A stretch of DNA of 64,000 nucleotides, from NCBI RefSeq assembly GCF_009907385.1, contig NZ_JAAATR010000116.1, positions 1-64,000 on the forward strand, given 5' to 3'. The translations under genes and the position numbers were made by a program. Positions 18,211 to 29,590 of the stretch are shown here, piece by piece. The notes under the pieces were generated by a model. It did not search any database, was not told where the DNA came from, and saw only the letters and a program-made list of their open reading frames with translations. The stretch is from Atlantibacter hermannii (GTDB lineage Bacteria > Pseudomonadota > Gammaproteobacteria > Enterobacterales > Enterobacteriaceae). Positions within the stretch are counted from its first letter, which is position 1, and every line of letters starts with the position of its first letter.

Positions 18211-19413
18211 GTGCAAAGCGTAGATGTGGCGATTGTAGGCGGCGGAATGGTCGGGCTGGCGCTGGCGTGCGGATTGCAGGGCAGCGGCTTACGCGTCGCG
18301 GTGCTCGAACAGCAGCGTCCGCAACCGCTGGCGGCGGATGCGCCTTTCGCGCTGCGGGTTTCCGCCATTAACGCGGCCAGTGAAAAACTGCTGGAAAAAC
18401 TTGGCGTCTGGCAATCCATTCTGGAACAGCGGGTTAGCCGCTATCACGGCATGGAAGTGTGGGACAAAGACAGCTTCGGGCGCATCGCGTTCGATGATAA
18501 AAGCATGGGCTACAGCCATCTTGGCCATATTATCGAAAACAGCGTGGTCCACCAGGCGCTGTGGGAGAAAGCCTCCCGCAACGCCGACGCCTCGTTGATC
18601 GCCCCGTCGCAGCTACAGCAGGTGGCGTTTGGTGAGAACGAAGCCTTTTTGACGTTGCAGGATGGCAGTATGCTCACGGCGCGGCTGGTGGTGGGTGCCG
18701 ATGGCGCCAACTCCTGGCTACGCAACCGCGCCGATATCCCGCTGACGTTCTGGGATTACCGCCATCACGCGCTGGTGGCGACCATTCGCACCGCCGAACC
18801 GCACGGCGCGGTGGCGCGGCAGATCTTCCATGGCGAAGGCATCCTGGCGTTTCTGCCGTTGCCCGATCCTGTGCAGTGCTCCATCGTCTGGTCGCTGCCG
18901 CCGAAAGAGGCGGAGCGGTTACAACAGTGCGATGTCGACACTTTTAATCAGGAACTGTGCATCGCCTTTGATAATCGCCTCGGCCTGTGTTCAGTGGAAA
19001 GCGGACGTCAGATCTATCCGCTAACCGGACGCTATGCCCGTCAGTTCGCCGCGCACCGTCTGGCGCTGGTGGGTGACGCGGCGCATACCATTCATCCGCT
19101 CGCCGGGCAGGGCGTTAACCTTGGCTTTATGGATGCGGCGGAGCTGATTGCCGAGATCCGCCGTCTGCATAAGCAGGGCAAGGATATTGGGCAGCATCTC
19201 TATCTGCGCCGCTACGAACGTAGCCGCAAGCACAGCGCGGCGGTAATGCTGGCCAGCATGCAGGGGTTTCGCGAACTGTTTGCCGGTAGCCATCCGGCCA
19301 AAAAACTGTTGCGCGACGTTGGGCTAAAACTGGCGGATACCTTGCCTGGGGTAAAACCACAGCTGATTCGTGAAGCGATGGGTCTTAACGACCTGCCTGA
19401 CTGGTTACGTTAA
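18211..19413 (+). CDS. ubiI: 2-octaprenylphenol C5-hydroxylase
   Basis: A 400-residue FAD monooxygenase (formerly visC) performing C5 hydroxylation in ubiquinone synthesis, paralogous to ubiH. Motifs: VAIVGGGMVGLALACGL, VGADGANSWLR and ALVGDAAHTIHPLAGQGVNLG. The GTG at 18211 is chosen because it starts the conserved QSVDVAIVGG segment and has GGAG six bases upstream. An 10-bp hairpin without a T run follows at 19424-19452. Confidence 0.95.
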   Translation: MQSVDVAIVGGGMVGLALACGLQGSGLRVAVLEQQRPQPLAADAPFALRVSAINAASEKLLEKLGVWQSILEQRVSRYHGMEVWDKDSFGRIAFDDKSMGYSHLGHIIENSVVHQALWEKASRNADASLIAPSQLQQVAFGENEAFLTLQDGSMLTARLVVGADGANSWLRNRADIPLTFWDYRHHALVATIRTAEPHGAVARQIFHGEGILAFLPLPDPVQCSIVWSLPPKEAERLQQCDVDTFNQELCIAFDNRLGLCSVESGRQIYPLTGRYARQFAAHRLALVGDAAHTIHPLAGQGVNLGFMDAAELIAEIRRLHKQGKDIGQHLYLRRYERSRKHSAAVMLASMQGFRELFAGSHPAKKLLRDVGLKLADTLPGVKPQLIREAMGLNDLPDWLR

Positions 19414-19473
19414 CTCGATCACACTTCCCTTTTCCGGCGCTGAGAAGGGAAGCCTCACCTCATTTGAATTATT

Positions 19474-19500
19474 CTAATTTGACCGGATTTTTCGAATTAG
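19474..19500 (+). promoter_or_regulatory. Distal GcvA binding sites of gcvTHP
   Basis: CTAAT at 19474-19478 and its complement ATTAG at 19496-19500. E. coli GcvA sites share CTAAT and lie at about -214 to -271. If transcription starts near 19731, these two lie at about -257 and -231. They are in the 411-bp gap 19414-19824, which otherwise holds only regulatory sequence. Confidence 0.6.
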
Positions 19501-19665
19501 TTTTTTTAATGTGGCGAATTTTCCCTTTCAGCGATTTCGTCGGAATTTCCGACGTAAATGCTTCCCCGTAAAAAATCACTGCCGATTATGTTGCGTTTAT
19601 GTGTCTGTATTCGCGTTTTTCCAGTGAATTCCACTGTAGCCTTCTTTTCCTGTTTTGGTCATAAG

Positions 19666-19670
19666 CTAAT
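19666..19670 (+). promoter_or_regulatory. Proximal GcvA site of gcvTHP
   Basis: CTAAT at about -61 to -65 relative to the expected start, matching the E. coli proximal GcvA site that is needed for glycine activation. Confidence 0.55.
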
Positions 19671-19727
19671 GTAATGACCCATTTTCGCGTGTGGTTTGTC
19701 CCTGCGTTAGATGGTAACTTCAGGCCA

Positions 19728-19743
19728 AAGGTAACGTTTGCGT
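19728..19743 (+). promoter_or_regulatory. PurR operator of gcvTHP
   Basis: AAGGTAACGTTTGCGT matches 13 of 16 positions of the PurR consensus, including the central CG and the full right half. In E. coli PurR represses gcvTHP from a site overlapping the transcription start, and the spacing to the GcvA sites agrees. Confidence 0.65.
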
Positions 19744-19824
19744 CGGCGGCGGGAATGATGCCGACGCCGGGTTTCGTCCAGTAGTAAAGAGGCAATTAGC
19801 CTCTGCTGACTGTAAGAGGAAAAG

Positions 19825-20922
19825 ATGGCTCAACAGACTCCTTTGTTCGAACAACATACGCTTTGCGGCGCGCGCATGGTGGATTTCCATGGCTGGATGA
19901 TGCCGCTGCACTACGGCTCGCAGCTTGATGAGCATCACGCGGTGCGCAGCGATGCCGGCATGTTCGATGTTTCCCACATGACCATCGTCGACCTGCATGG
20001 CGAGCGCACCCGCGAATTCTTGCGCTATCTGCTGGCGAATGACGTGGCGAAGCTCACCCAACCGGGTAAAGCGCTGTACAGCGGGATGCTCAATGCCTCC
20101 GGCGGCGTGATTGACGATCTGATTGTTTATTTCCTCGCTGAAGATGATTTCCGCCTCGTTGTTAACTCCGCCACCCGTGAAAAAGACCTCGCCTGGATCA
20201 CCCAGCACGCCGAACCCTATTCCCTCGACATCACCGTTCGCGACGACCTGGCGCTGATTGCCGTTCAGGGGCCGCAGGCGAAGCAGAAAGCCGCAACCCT
20301 GTTTACCGATGAACAGCGCCAGGCCGTAGAAGGCATGAAGCCGTTCTTTGGCGTGCAGGCAGGCGATTTGTTTATCGCCACTACCGGCTATACCGGCGAA
20401 GCGGGCTATGAAATCGCGATGCCAGCGGAAAAAGCCGCCGCGTTCTGGAGCCAGCTCGTGGAAGCAGGCGTGAAGCCGTGCGGACTTGGCGCCCGCGATA
20501 CGCTGCGTCTGGAGGCAGGCATGAATCTTTACGGTCAGGAGATGGACGAAGGCGTTTCTCCGCTGGAAGCCAATATGGGCTGGACCATCGCCTGGCAGCC
20601 GGAAGATCGTGATTTTATTGGCCGTGAAGCGCTGGAATCCCAGCGTGAGAAAGGCACCGACCAGCTGGTTGGCCTGGTGATGAAAGAGAAAGGCGTTCTG
20701 CGCAATGACCTGCCGGTGCGGTTCACCGATGCGCAGGGCAACGTACAGGAAGGCAAAATCACCAGCGGATCGTTCTCGCCAACGCTGGGCTACAGCATCG
20801 CGATGGCGCGGGTGCCTGCCGGGATTGGCGACACCGCCATCGTGCAGATCCGCAACCGTGAAATGCCGGTTATCGTCACTAAACCGATTTTTGTTCGCGC
20901 CGGTAAGCCGGTGGTTCAGTAA
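19825..20922 (+). CDS. gcvT: Glycine cleavage T protein (aminomethyltransferase)
   Basis: A 365-residue cytosolic enzyme that releases ammonia from the aminomethyl-lipoyl group of GcvH and passes the one-carbon unit to tetrahydrofolate. The aminomethyltransferase fold is seen in [20 protein letters not shown] near residue 50, and the folate-binding YTGEAGYEI. The start has an AGAGGAAAAG ribosome site. First gene of gcvTHP, 26 bases before gcvH. Confidence 0.97.
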   Translation: MAQQTPLFEQHTLCGARMVDFHGWMMPLHYGSQLDEHHAVRSDAGMFDVSHMTIVDLHGERTREFLRYLLANDVAKLTQPGKALYSGMLNASGGVIDDLIVYFLAEDDFRLVVNSATREKDLAWITQHAEPYSLDITVRDDLALIAVQGPQAKQKAATLFTDEQRQAVEGMKPFFGVQAGDLFIATTGYTGEAGYEIAMPAEKAAAFWSQLVEAGVKPCGLGARDTLRLEAGMNLYGQEMDEGVSPLEANMGWTIAWQPEDRDFIGREALESQREKGTDQLVGLVMKEKGVLRNDLPVRFTDAQGNVQEGKITSGSFSPTLGYSIAMARVPAGIGDTAIVQIRNREMPVIVTKPIFVRAGKPVVQ

Positions 20923-20948
20923 CTGTTTTGTTATTCGGAGAAAAAGAA

Positions 20949-21338
20949 ATGAGCAATGTGCCAGGTGAACTGAAATACAGCAAAGAGCATGAGTGGCTGC
21001 GCAAAGAAGCGGACGGCACTTATACCGTCGGTATTACCGAACATGCGCAGGAACTGCTGGGCGACATGGTATTCGTCGATCTGCCGGACGTTGGCGCGAC
21101 CGTCAGCGCGGGCGATGATTGCGCGGTGGCGGAATCCGTGAAAGCGGCATCCGACATTTATGCGCCAGTCAGCGGTGAAATCGTTGCGGTAAACGACGCC
21201 CTGAGCGATTCCCCGGAGCAGGTGAACAGCGAGCCGTATGGCGCAGGCTGGATTTTCCGTATCAAAGCCAGCGACGAATCCGAAGTAGAAGCATTACTGG
21301 ATGCGGCGGGTTACGAAGCCCTGTTAGAAGACGAATAA
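20949..21338 (+). CDS. gcvH: Glycine cleavage H protein (lipoyl carrier)
   Basis: A 129-residue carrier whose lipoyl-lysine shuttles the aminomethyl group between GcvP, GcvT and the L protein (encoded elsewhere). The lipoylation site is Lys65 in ESVKAASDI (Lys64 without the initiator Met). The ATG at 20949 gives the E. coli length exactly; an in-frame ATG seven codons earlier lacks support. Confidence 0.97.
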   Translation: MSNVPGELKYSKEHEWLRKEADGTYTVGITEHAQELLGDMVFVDLPDVGATVSAGDDCAVAESVKAASDIYAPVSGEIVAVNDALSDSPEQVNSEPYGAGWIFRIKASDESEVEALLDAAGYEALLEDE

Positions 21339-21448
21339 ATACGCGTCATCATTCATGTTGCAGGAGCGCTGGCTTCTGCAACATGAACAATTTTTCGAGT
21401 ATCACCAGTGACCACCCGATTCACTGCACGTTTCAGGAACCCTCGCTC

Positions 21449-24322
21449 ATGACCCAGACCCTCGACCAGTTGGAAAATCGCGACGCGTTTATTGACCGTC
21501 ATATCGGCCCGGATAGCGAGCAACTGCACGCCATGCTCAATACCGTTGGCGCGGAATCCCTTGATGCCCTGACGGCGCAAATCGTGCCCGCAGACATTCA
21601 GCTGGCGACGCCGCCCGCTATCGGCGAGGCGACCACCGAATTCGCGGCGCTGGCTGAACTGAAAGCCATCGCCGCCCGCAACAAGCGTTATAAAACCTTT
21701 ATTGGCATGGGCTATGCCGCCGTGCACACGCCGCCGGTGATCCTGCGTAATATGCTGGAAAACCCGGGCTGGTACACCGCCTATACGCCGTACCAGCCGG
21801 AAGTCTCTCAGGGCCGTCTTGAAGCACTGCTTAACTTCCAGCAGGTGACTATCGATCTGACCGGCATGGACATCGCGTCGGCCTCGCTGCTGGATGAAGC
21901 CACTGCGGCGGCGGAAGCCATGGCAATGGCCAAACGCGTCAGCAAACTTAAGGGCGCGAACCGCTTCTTCGTGGCGGCGGACGTACACCCGCAGACGCTG
22001 GATGTGGTGCGTACCCGCGCCGAAACCTTCGGCTTTGACGTGATTGTCGATGACGCGCAAAAAGTGCTCGACCATCAGGACGTGTTTGGCGTGCTGTTGC
22101 AGCAGGTCGGCACCACGGGCGAAGTGCATGATTACGCTGCGCTGATCGCTGAACTGAAATCCCGCAAAGTGGTGGTCAGCGTGGCCGCTGATTTTATGGC
22201 GCTGGTGCTGCTGACCGCGCCGGGTCATCAGGGCGCGGACATCGTGTTCGGCTCCGCCCAGCGCTTCGGCGTACCGATGGGTTACGGCGGCCCGCACGCC
22301 GCGTTCTTCGGCGCGCGCGATGAGCATAAACGCTCCATGCCTGGCCGCATCATCGGCGTTTCCAAAGACGCGGCGGGCAACACCGCGCTGCGTATGGCGA
22401 TGCAGACCCGCGAACAGCATATCCGCCGCGAGAAAGCCAACTCCAACATCTGTACTTCCCAGGTGCTGCTGGCCAATATCGCCAGCCTGTATGCGGTTTA
22501 CCATGGCCCGAAAGGCCTGAAGCGCATCGCCGATCGCATCCACCGTATGACCGATATTCTGGCAGCGGGCCTTCAGCAGAAGGGCCTGAAACTGCGCCAC
22601 AGCAGCTGGTTCGACACGCTGTGCGTAGAAATCACGGATAAAGCCGCGGTGCTGAGCCGCGCCCAGGCCAAAGAAATCAACCTGCGCAGCGACGTGCTGA
22701 ACGGCGTAGGCATTACCCTGGATGAAACCACCACCCGCCAGGATCTGCTGAACCTGTTTAGCGTGCTGCTGGGCGACAACCACGGGCTGGATATCAGCGA
22801 GCTGGATAAAGATGTGGCGCACGACAGCCGCTCGATCCCGGACGCCATGCTGCGCCAGGACGCGATCCTGACGCACCCGGTGTTTAACCGCTATCACAGC
22901 GAAACTGAGATGATGCGCTACATGCACTCGCTGGAGCGTAAAGATCTGGCGCTCAACCAGGCGATGATCCCGCTGGGCTCCTGCACCATGAAGCTCAACG
23001 CGGCGGCGGAAATGATCCCGATTACCTGGCCGGAATTTGCCGAGCTGCACCCGTTCTGCCCGGTGGATCAGGCGGAAGGGTATCACCAGATGATCGCCCA
23101 GCTCTCCGAGTGGCTGGTGAAACTCACCGGTTACGACGCGCTGTGCATGCAGCCGAACTCCGGCGCGCAGGGCGAATACGCCGGTCTGCTGGCAATCCGT
23201 CACTATCACGAGAGCCGCAACGAAGGGCATCGCGATATCTGCCTGATCCCGGCTTCCGCGCACGGCACCAACCCGGCCTCCGCGCAGATGGCGGGGATGC
23301 AGGTGGTGGTCGTGGCGTGCGATAAGCAGGGCAACATCGATCTGACCGATCTGCGCGCTAAAGCTGAGCAGGCGGGCGACCAGCTGTCGTGCATCATGGT
23401 GACTTATCCGTCGACGCACGGCGTGTACGAAGAAACCATTCGCGAAGTGTGCAATGTGGTGCATCAGTTTGGCGGCCAGGTTTACCTCGACGGCGCGAAC
23501 ATGAACGCCCAGGTGGGCATCACCACGCCAGGCCATATCGGCGCGGATGTCTCGCACCTCAACCTGCATAAAACCTTCTGTATTCCGCACGGCGGCGGCG
23601 GCCCGGGCATGGGTCCGATCGGCGTGAAAGCGCACCTGGCTCCGTTTGTGCCGGGCCACAGCGTGGTGCAGATTGAAGGTATGCTGACCCGTCAGGGCGC
23701 GGTTTCCGCCGCGCCGTTCGGCAGCGCGTCGATTTTGCCAATCAGCTGGATGTACATCCGCATGATGGGCGCGCAGGGTCTTAAGCGCGCCAGCCAGACG
23801 GCGATCCTCAACGCCAACTACATCGCAACGCGTCTGAAAAGCGCGTTCCCGGTGCTGTATACCGGGCGCGATGGCCGCGTGGCGCACGAGTGCATCCTTG
23901 ATATTCGTCCGCTGAAAGAGCAGACCGGCATCAGCGAGCTGGATATCGCCAAGCGTTTAATCGACTACGGATTCCACGCGCCGACCATGTCGTTCCCGGT
24001 AGCCGGAACCCTGATGGTTGAGCCGACCGAATCGGAAAGCAAACTGGAGCTGGACCGCTTTATCGACGCGATGCTGACCATCCGCGAGGAGATCGATCGC
24101 GTGGCGAAAGGTGAATGGCCGCTGGAGGATAACCCGCTGGTTAACGCGCCGCATACCCAGAACGAACTGGCCGAAGAGTGGGCGCATCCGTACAGCCGCG
24201 AGCTGGCGGTGTTCCCGGCGGGCCACGCCAATAAATACTGGCCGACGGTAAAACGTCTGGACGATGTGTACGGCGACCGCAACCTGTTCTGCTCCTGCGT
24301 GCCGATGAGTGAATATCAGTAA
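21449..24322 (+). CDS. gcvP: Glycine decarboxylase (P protein)
   Basis: A 957-residue PLP enzyme that decarboxylates glycine and loads the aminomethyl group on GcvH. The PLP lysine is in [22 protein letters not shown] near residue 709. It is the single-chain, homodimeric form typical of proteobacteria, with duplicated fold halves. The start [14 protein letters not shown] equals the family N-terminus; the frame is open 22 codons further up without similarity. A 110-bp spacer separates it from gcvH. Confidence 0.97.
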   Translation: MTQTLDQLENRDAFIDRHIGPDSEQLHAMLNTVGAESLDALTAQIVPADIQLATPPAIGEATTEFAALAELKAIAARNKRYKTFIGMGYAAVHTPPVILRNMLENPGWYTAYTPYQPEVSQGRLEALLNFQQVTIDLTGMDIASASLLDEATAAAEAMAMAKRVSKLKGANRFFVAADVHPQTLDVVRTRAETFGFDVIVDDAQKVLDHQDVFGVLLQQVGTTGEVHDYAALIAELKSRKVVVSVAADFMALVLLTAPGHQGADIVFGSAQRFGVPMGYGGPHAAFFGARDEHKRSMPGRIIGVSKDAAGNTALRMAMQTREQHIRREKANSNICTSQVLLANIASLYAVYHGPKGLKRIADRIHRMTDILAAGLQQKGLKLRHSSWFDTLCVEITDKAAVLSRAQAKEINLRSDVLNGVGITLDETTTRQDLLNLFSVLLGDNHGLDISELDKDVAHDSRSIPDAMLRQDAILTHPVFNRYHSETEMMRYMHSLERKDLALNQAMIPLGSCTMKLNAAAEMIPITWPEFAELHPFCPVDQAEGYHQMIAQLSEWLVKLTGYDALCMQPNSGAQGEYAGLLAIRHYHESRNEGHRDICLIPASAHGTNPASAQMAGMQVVVVACDKQGNIDLTDLRAKAEQAGDQLSCIMVTYPSTHGVYEETIREVCNVVHQFGGQVYLDGANMNAQVGITTPGHIGADVSHLNLHKTFCIPHGGGGPGMGPIGVKAHLAPFVPGHSVVQIEGMLTRQGAVSAAPFGSASILPISWMYIRMMGAQGLKRASQTAILNANYIATRLKSAFPVLYTGRDGRVAHECILDIRPLKEQTGISELDIAKRLIDYGFHAPTMSFPVAGTLMVEPTESESKLELDRFIDAMLTIREEIDRVAKGEWPLEDNPLVNAPHTQNELAEEWAHPYSRELAVFPAGHANKYWPTVKRLDDVYGDRNLFCSCVPMSEYQ

Positions 24323-24344
24323 CGCAGCGCGTTGTTCTATCCTG

Positions 24345-24372
24345 TAAGGGCACTTCGGTGCCCTTATTTTTT
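24345..24372 (+). terminator. Intrinsic terminator of gcvTHP
   Basis: Stem TAAGGGCAC / GTGCCCTTA with a TTCG loop and a following T run. It ends ten bases before the next start codon, so the dehydrogenase gene downstream may be expressed by readthrough or a promoter inside gcvP. Confidence 0.9.
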
Positions 24373-24382
24373 GGGAGATGTT

Positions 24383-25126
24383 ATGACCATCGCATTAATT
24401 ACCGGTGCCAGCCGGGGAATTGGCAAAGCCACCGCGCTGCTACTGGCGCAGCAGGGGATGCGGGTGGTGGTGAACTATCATCGCGATCGGCAGGCCGCGC
24501 AGGCGGTGGTGGATGAGATCGCGCGAGCGGGCGGCGAAGCCCTGGCCTGGCAGGCGGATGTCTCTGACGAGCAGCAGGTGGTGGCGATGTTTACCGCCAT
24601 CGACGAGGCCTGGGGGCCGGTTAACGTGCTGGTGAACAACGCGGGCATTCTTTCAACCCAGTGCCGCGTTGAAAATCTCACCGCCGAGCGGATTAATCGC
24701 GTGCTGTCCACCAACGTCACCGGCTATTTCTTATGCTGCCGGGAGGCGGTAAAGCGGATGTCCACCGAACACGGCGGCAGCGGCGGGGCGATTGTTAACG
24801 TCTCTTCGGTGGCGGCGCGGCTGGGGTCGCCGGGGGAATACGTTGACTATGCGGCCTCGAAGGGCGCGGTGGACACGCTGACCACCGGGCTGTCGCTGGA
24901 AGTGGCGGCGCAGGGCATTCGCGTTAACGGCGTGCGGCCAGGCTTTATCTATACCGAAATGCATGCCTCAGGCGGCGAGCCGGGACGGGTGGATCGCGTT
25001 GCGCCTGCCATCCCGATGCGGCGCGGCGGGCAGCCGGAAGAAGTGGCGCAGGCCATCGCCTGGCTGGTAAGCGACAGCGCGTCGTACGTAACCGGCAGCG
25101 TTATCGATCTGGCGGGGGGCAAGTAG
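24383..25126 (+). CDS. ygfF: Short-chain dehydrogenase/reductase YgfF
   Basis: A 247-residue SDR oxidoreductase of unknown substrate. The cofactor motif TGASRGIG starts near residue 7, the NNAG motif lies near 87, and the catalytic Ser and YxxxK (YVDYAASKG) near 138-156. An Arg (GASRG) and HRDR early in the fold suggest NADP preference. It resembles E. coli YgfF, which occupies the same position after gcvP, so the neighbourhood is conserved. Start chosen at ATG 24383 with a GGGAGA ribosome site. Confidence 0.88.
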   Translation: MTIALITGASRGIGKATALLLAQQGMRVVVNYHRDRQAAQAVVDEIARAGGEALAWQADVSDEQQVVAMFTAIDEAWGPVNVLVNNAGILSTQCRVENLTAERINRVLSTNVTGYFLCCREAVKRMSTEHGGSGGAIVNVSSVAARLGSPGEYVDYAASKGAVDTLTTGLSLEVAAQGIRVNGVRPGFIYTEMHASGGEPGRVDRVAPAIPMRRGGQPEEVAQAIAWLVSDSASYVTGSVIDLAGGK

Positions 25127-25145
25127 CCGCCCTTGCGGGCGGCTA
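25124..25145. terminator. Hairpin between ygfF and ccp
   Basis: A 9-bp stem TAGCCGCCC / GGGCGGCTA with a TTGC loop, including the stop codon of ygfF. It separates convergent genes, but T runs are poor on both strands. Confidence 0.55.
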
Positions 25146-25150
25146 TAGGG

Positions 25151-26542
25151 TTATTCCAGCGACGCGGGTTTATAGACGCCGTTCAGGCTTTGCAGGAATG
25201 CCACGATGTCATCCACCTCGGACTGCGGCAGTTCGGTGCCCACCTGGTAACGCAGCATCAATTTCACCGCCTCATCCAGCGTCGCCACGTCGCCACGGTG
25301 GAAATACGGCGCGGTGAGCGCGATATTGCGCAGCGTCGGCACTTTCTGGCGCAGGCGGTCACGTTCGTCATGGGTGACGTTCATACGTCCAATATCCGCC
25401 GGCAGGACGTCGCCAAACGTGAACGCTTTCTTCAGGCCCAGCGGTTCAAAGGTTCTCCCGCCAAGGATCACCCCGGTATGGCAGGTGGCGCACTTGTTAT
25501 CTTTAAACAGCTTCCAGCCCTGTTTTTGCTGAGCGGTGAGCGCGTTTTCGTCACCGCGTAGATAGTTGTCGAACGGCGAGTTGGGTGTGATCAGCGTTTT
25601 TTCAAACTCGGCGATGGCGTCGGTAATGGTGTCGCCGCTTAAGCCCTCCGGATAGACGGCAGTAAAGTCGCGCCTGAGGATCGCGTCCTGATTCAGTTTG
25701 GCGGTGATGTCATCCCAGGATTTGGACGCCATTTCGATCGGGTTGAGCGGCGGGCCCCCGGCCTGGGCTTTCAGGTCCGGCGCGCGGCCATCCCAGAATT
25801 GCACCACGTTAAACACCGAGTTAAACACCGTTGGGGCGTTAATCGGCCCGATTTCGCCGCGCACGCCGGTTGAGGTTTTACGGCCATCCACGCCGCCCGC
25901 GCCAAGCTGGTGGCAGCTGGCGCAGGAGATGGAGTTGTCATCAGAGATGCGCGGATCGTGATACAACCGGAAGCCCAGCGCGGCTTTGCGCGCATCGTAA
26001 GGGACGGTTTGCGGGATCGGCTGGACCGGTTCGTTGCGGTGCTGCTCCGCCATGTCGTCGGCAGCGTAATACTTCAGGCGCTGGGCCTTGATCCAGTCGA
26101 GCACCACGCCACGCTCTTCGTCGCTCATTTTGCCGTCCCAGTGCAGGGCGGTATAGCGCGTCGGCGGCATGGTCTGATGCTCCATCACCCATTCGATTTT
26201 GGTCAAATCGCTTTGCAGCGCGGGCGTGTCGTCAATCAGACTCTGACGCAGCGGGGTGAGGTTGAATGATTTGTAGCCAAGGTGCATGTCGTAGTTCATC
26301 AGCTGCTTCGCGACGGGCAGCGAGGAGTAGAACGGCAGATCGCTGGACACGGTATGGCAGTAGTCACACCCTTTGTCGCGCATGATCGCCAGCACGTTGT
26401 TGTTTTGCGGTGAAGCAGAGGTTTGAGTCAAAGCGCGGCTGTTACGCTCGCTGTCGTGGTGATACACATACGCCACGAGCCCGAGGTAGCCGACAAGACC
26501 GACGCCCACGACACCCAGCGCCAGTTTAGTAAGGTTTTTCAT
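25151..26542 (-). CDS. ccp: Tri-haem cytochrome c peroxidase (YhjA-like)
   Basis: A 463-residue periplasmic peroxidase anchored by one N-terminal membrane segment (about 7-27). Three c-haem motifs are visible: CDYCH at 59-63 in an extra N-terminal domain, CASCH at 207-211 and CATCH at 351-355 in the classical bacterial peroxidase domains. It is full-length against E. coli YhjA (Ccp, 465 residues), which accepts quinol electrons and lets anaerobically grown cells respire hydrogen peroxide. In E. coli yhjA sits elsewhere, next to treF; here it lies between ygfF and bglA. A perfect FNR box lies upstream. Confidence 0.93.
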   Translation of the reverse strand: MKNLTKLALGVVGVGLVGYLGLVAYVYHHDSERNSRALTQTSASPQNNNVLAIMRDKGCDYCHTVSSDLPFYSSLPVAKQLMNYDMHLGYKSFNLTPLRQSLIDDTPALQSDLTKIEWVMEHQTMPPTRYTALHWDGKMSDEERGVVLDWIKAQRLKYYAADDMAEQHRNEPVQPIPQTVPYDARKAALGFRLYHDPRISDDNSISCASCHQLGAGGVDGRKTSTGVRGEIGPINAPTVFNSVFNVVQFWDGRAPDLKAQAGGPPLNPIEMASKSWDDITAKLNQDAILRRDFTAVYPEGLSGDTITDAIAEFEKTLITPNSPFDNYLRGDENALTAQQKQGWKLFKDNKCATCHTGVILGGRTFEPLGLKKAFTFGDVLPADIGRMNVTHDERDRLRQKVPTLRNIALTAPYFHRGDVATLDEAVKLMLRYQVGTELPQSEVDDIVAFLQSLNGVYKPASLE

Positions 26543-26633
26543 CTTATTATCCCTTCAAGGTGAATGAGGTCTCAGAGACCGCAAACTATCTGGTTCCTGA
26601 AAGGGCATAGTGTCAGTGTGGGAATTCTACCCC

Positions 26634-26647
26634 TTGATGGGTATCAA
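26634..26647 (-). promoter_or_regulatory. FNR box of the cytochrome c peroxidase gene
   Basis: TTGATGGGTATCAA matches the FNR consensus TTGAT-N4-ATCAA perfectly. Its centre at about 26640 is roughly 30 bases upstream of a CACTAT -10-like element (26607-26612, minus strand), the spacing of class II FNR activation near -41.5. Anaerobic induction agrees with E. coli yhjA. Confidence 0.8.
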
Positions 26648-26712
26648 TAAATTTTACAAGCCGGGCCTATCATTGGGATAGGTTTCATCAATGTCATTAA
26701 TGATTGAACAGT

Positions 26713-26734
26713 AAAAAGGGGCGCTAGGGCCCCT
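26713..26734 (-). terminator. Intrinsic terminator of bglA
   Basis: On the minus strand, stem AGGGGC / GCCCCT followed by five T residues, eight bases after the bglA stop. Confidence 0.8.
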
Positions 26735-26741
26735 GACTGGA

Positions 26742-28241
<1,500 letters not shown>

Positions 28242-28298
28242 TCACGATATAACAAAATCAACGGGTTGTGACTTGTTACCGTCAGAAAACAGGGTGTT

Positions 28299-29036
28299 TT
28301 ATTCCCCCAGTTTGCCGGCGATTTTGCGCCCCAGGGTCTCAAGAATATAGACCACCGGGATTTGGGTGGTGATGTCATAAACGCCCGCGATGCGGGTCTG
28401 GGGGATATGCCACGAAAGATTAAAATCGGCCAGTTTCGCCAGCGACGAATTATCGTGGCTGGTGATCGACAACACTTTGCAATGATGCAGGCTGAACTGG
28501 CTGGCGAAGCGCAGGATCTCCGCCGTTTCGCCGGAAACCGACAGCACAATCGCCAGTGCGTTTTTTGCCATATCGTTGGTCACCGGGAAGTAGGGATCAT
28601 CAATGTGATTGCTGAATTTCCCGACGTTAGAGAAAAAGCGCGCGCCGTATTTTGCCAGCGAACCGGATGTCCCCGCGCCGACAAAAATAATCCGTTCTGA
28701 CGCCAGGATGATATCCACGGCTTCATCCAGCAGTTGCTCAAACTCGTCGTTATTTACGCTGCGGAAAAAGCTGATGATCTCACTGGCCCCGAAACTGGCC
28801 TGCCGGGGTTCGTTTTGTTCCAGATAGAGCTTAAAACGCACCCGGAATTCGGAGTAACCGTCGCAGTTGAGTTTGCGGCAAAAGCGCAGCACCGTAGTCG
28901 TTGAAACACCCACCGCTTCAGCCAGCTCGCGGATGGTCATATACATCACTTTGTCGCGATTTTTAATGACGTAGTTATAGACCATCATTTCGATGTTATT
29001 CAGGCTGGCGACGGCGGAATGGGTGAATATCGTCAC
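28299..29036 (-). CDS. RpiR/MurR-family transcriptional regulator
   Basis: A 245-residue regulator with an N-terminal winged HTH (TIRELAEAVGVSTTTVLRFCRKL, about 34-56) and a C-terminal SIS sugar-phosphate-binding domain (IIFVGAGTSGSLAKYGARF near 118). RpiR proteins sense sugar phosphates, so control of bglA, 123 bases downstream on the same strand, by a phosphorylated glucoside is plausible. The start is taken as GTG 29036 with AAGGA nine bases upstream; a GTG eight codons earlier is possible. E. coli K-12 has no regulator gene here. Confidence 0.85.
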   Translation of the reverse strand: MTIFTHSAVASLNNIEMMVYNYVIKNRDKVMYMTIRELAEAVGVSTTTVLRFCRKLNCDGYSEFRVRFKLYLEQNEPRQASFGASEIISFFRSVNNDEFEQLLDEAVDIILASERIIFVGAGTSGSLAKYGARFFSNVGKFSNHIDDPYFPVTNDMAKNALAIVLSVSGETAEILRFASQFSLHHCKVLSITSHDNSSLAKLADFNLSWHIPQTRIAGVYDITTQIPVVYILETLGRKIAGKLGE

Positions 29037-29149
29037 GGTGAGCGATCCTTTTTCATGCACTGGTTCAAGGATACTGGAATTGTGGTGTTGAACCCACCCC
29101 GGGAAAGGTAATATCCCCCCATCCTGAACATAATGTTAATGAGCACCTT

Positions 29150-29461
29150 ATGAACGATATCACTTTCTTTCAGCGCTTTGAGCGCGACATTCTGGCCGGC
29201 CGTAAAACCATCACTATTCGCGACGAGAGCGAGGCGCACTTCGAACCGGGGCAAATTCTGCGGGTAGGGCGGCACGAGGACGACGGTTACTTTTGCACCA
29301 TCAAAGTCCTGAGCGTCACGCCAACGCTGTTGAGCGCGTTAAACGACGAACATGCTCACCAGGAGAATATGACGCTTGACGTGCTGCGCGAGGTTATCAA
29401 CGACATTTACCCCGGCGTGACGCAGCTGTATGTAATTGCTTTTGAAGTGATTTCTGCATAG
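29150..29461 (+). CDS. yqfB: ASCH-domain N4-acetylcytidine amidohydrolase
   Basis: A 103-residue ASCH-fold enzyme. E. coli YqfB hydrolyses N4-acetylcytidine and related nucleosides, using a Lys-Thr-Glu set of residues. The [12 protein letters not shown] segment near residue 17 carries the Lys and Thr, and the Glu lies in the HQENMTL segment. The N-terminus is two residues shorter and the C-terminus slightly longer than in E. coli. Monocistronic, divergent from the RpiR regulator. Confidence 0.9.
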   Translation: MNDITFFQRFERDILAGRKTITIRDESEAHFEPGQILRVGRHEDDGYFCTIKVLSVTPTLLSALNDEHAHQENMTLDVLREVINDIYPGVTQLYVIAFEVISA

Positions 29462-29590
29462 CTTTTGGCAAGATCCCACCGCTGTACACAATCGGTAAAA
29501 TAAATATTTTAGCGAACAGGTGTACACTGAAATCATTCTCAATTAGGCTAGTGGAGCTGCTTTTATATTCAGTTCCCCCGGAGTCGCCTT

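Noticed and set aside
21353-23887. An 844-codon open frame antisense to gcvP
   Set aside because: gcvP is full-length and conserved. The antisense frame is His/Arg/Ala-rich with no recognisable domain, a by-product of GC-rich codon bias.
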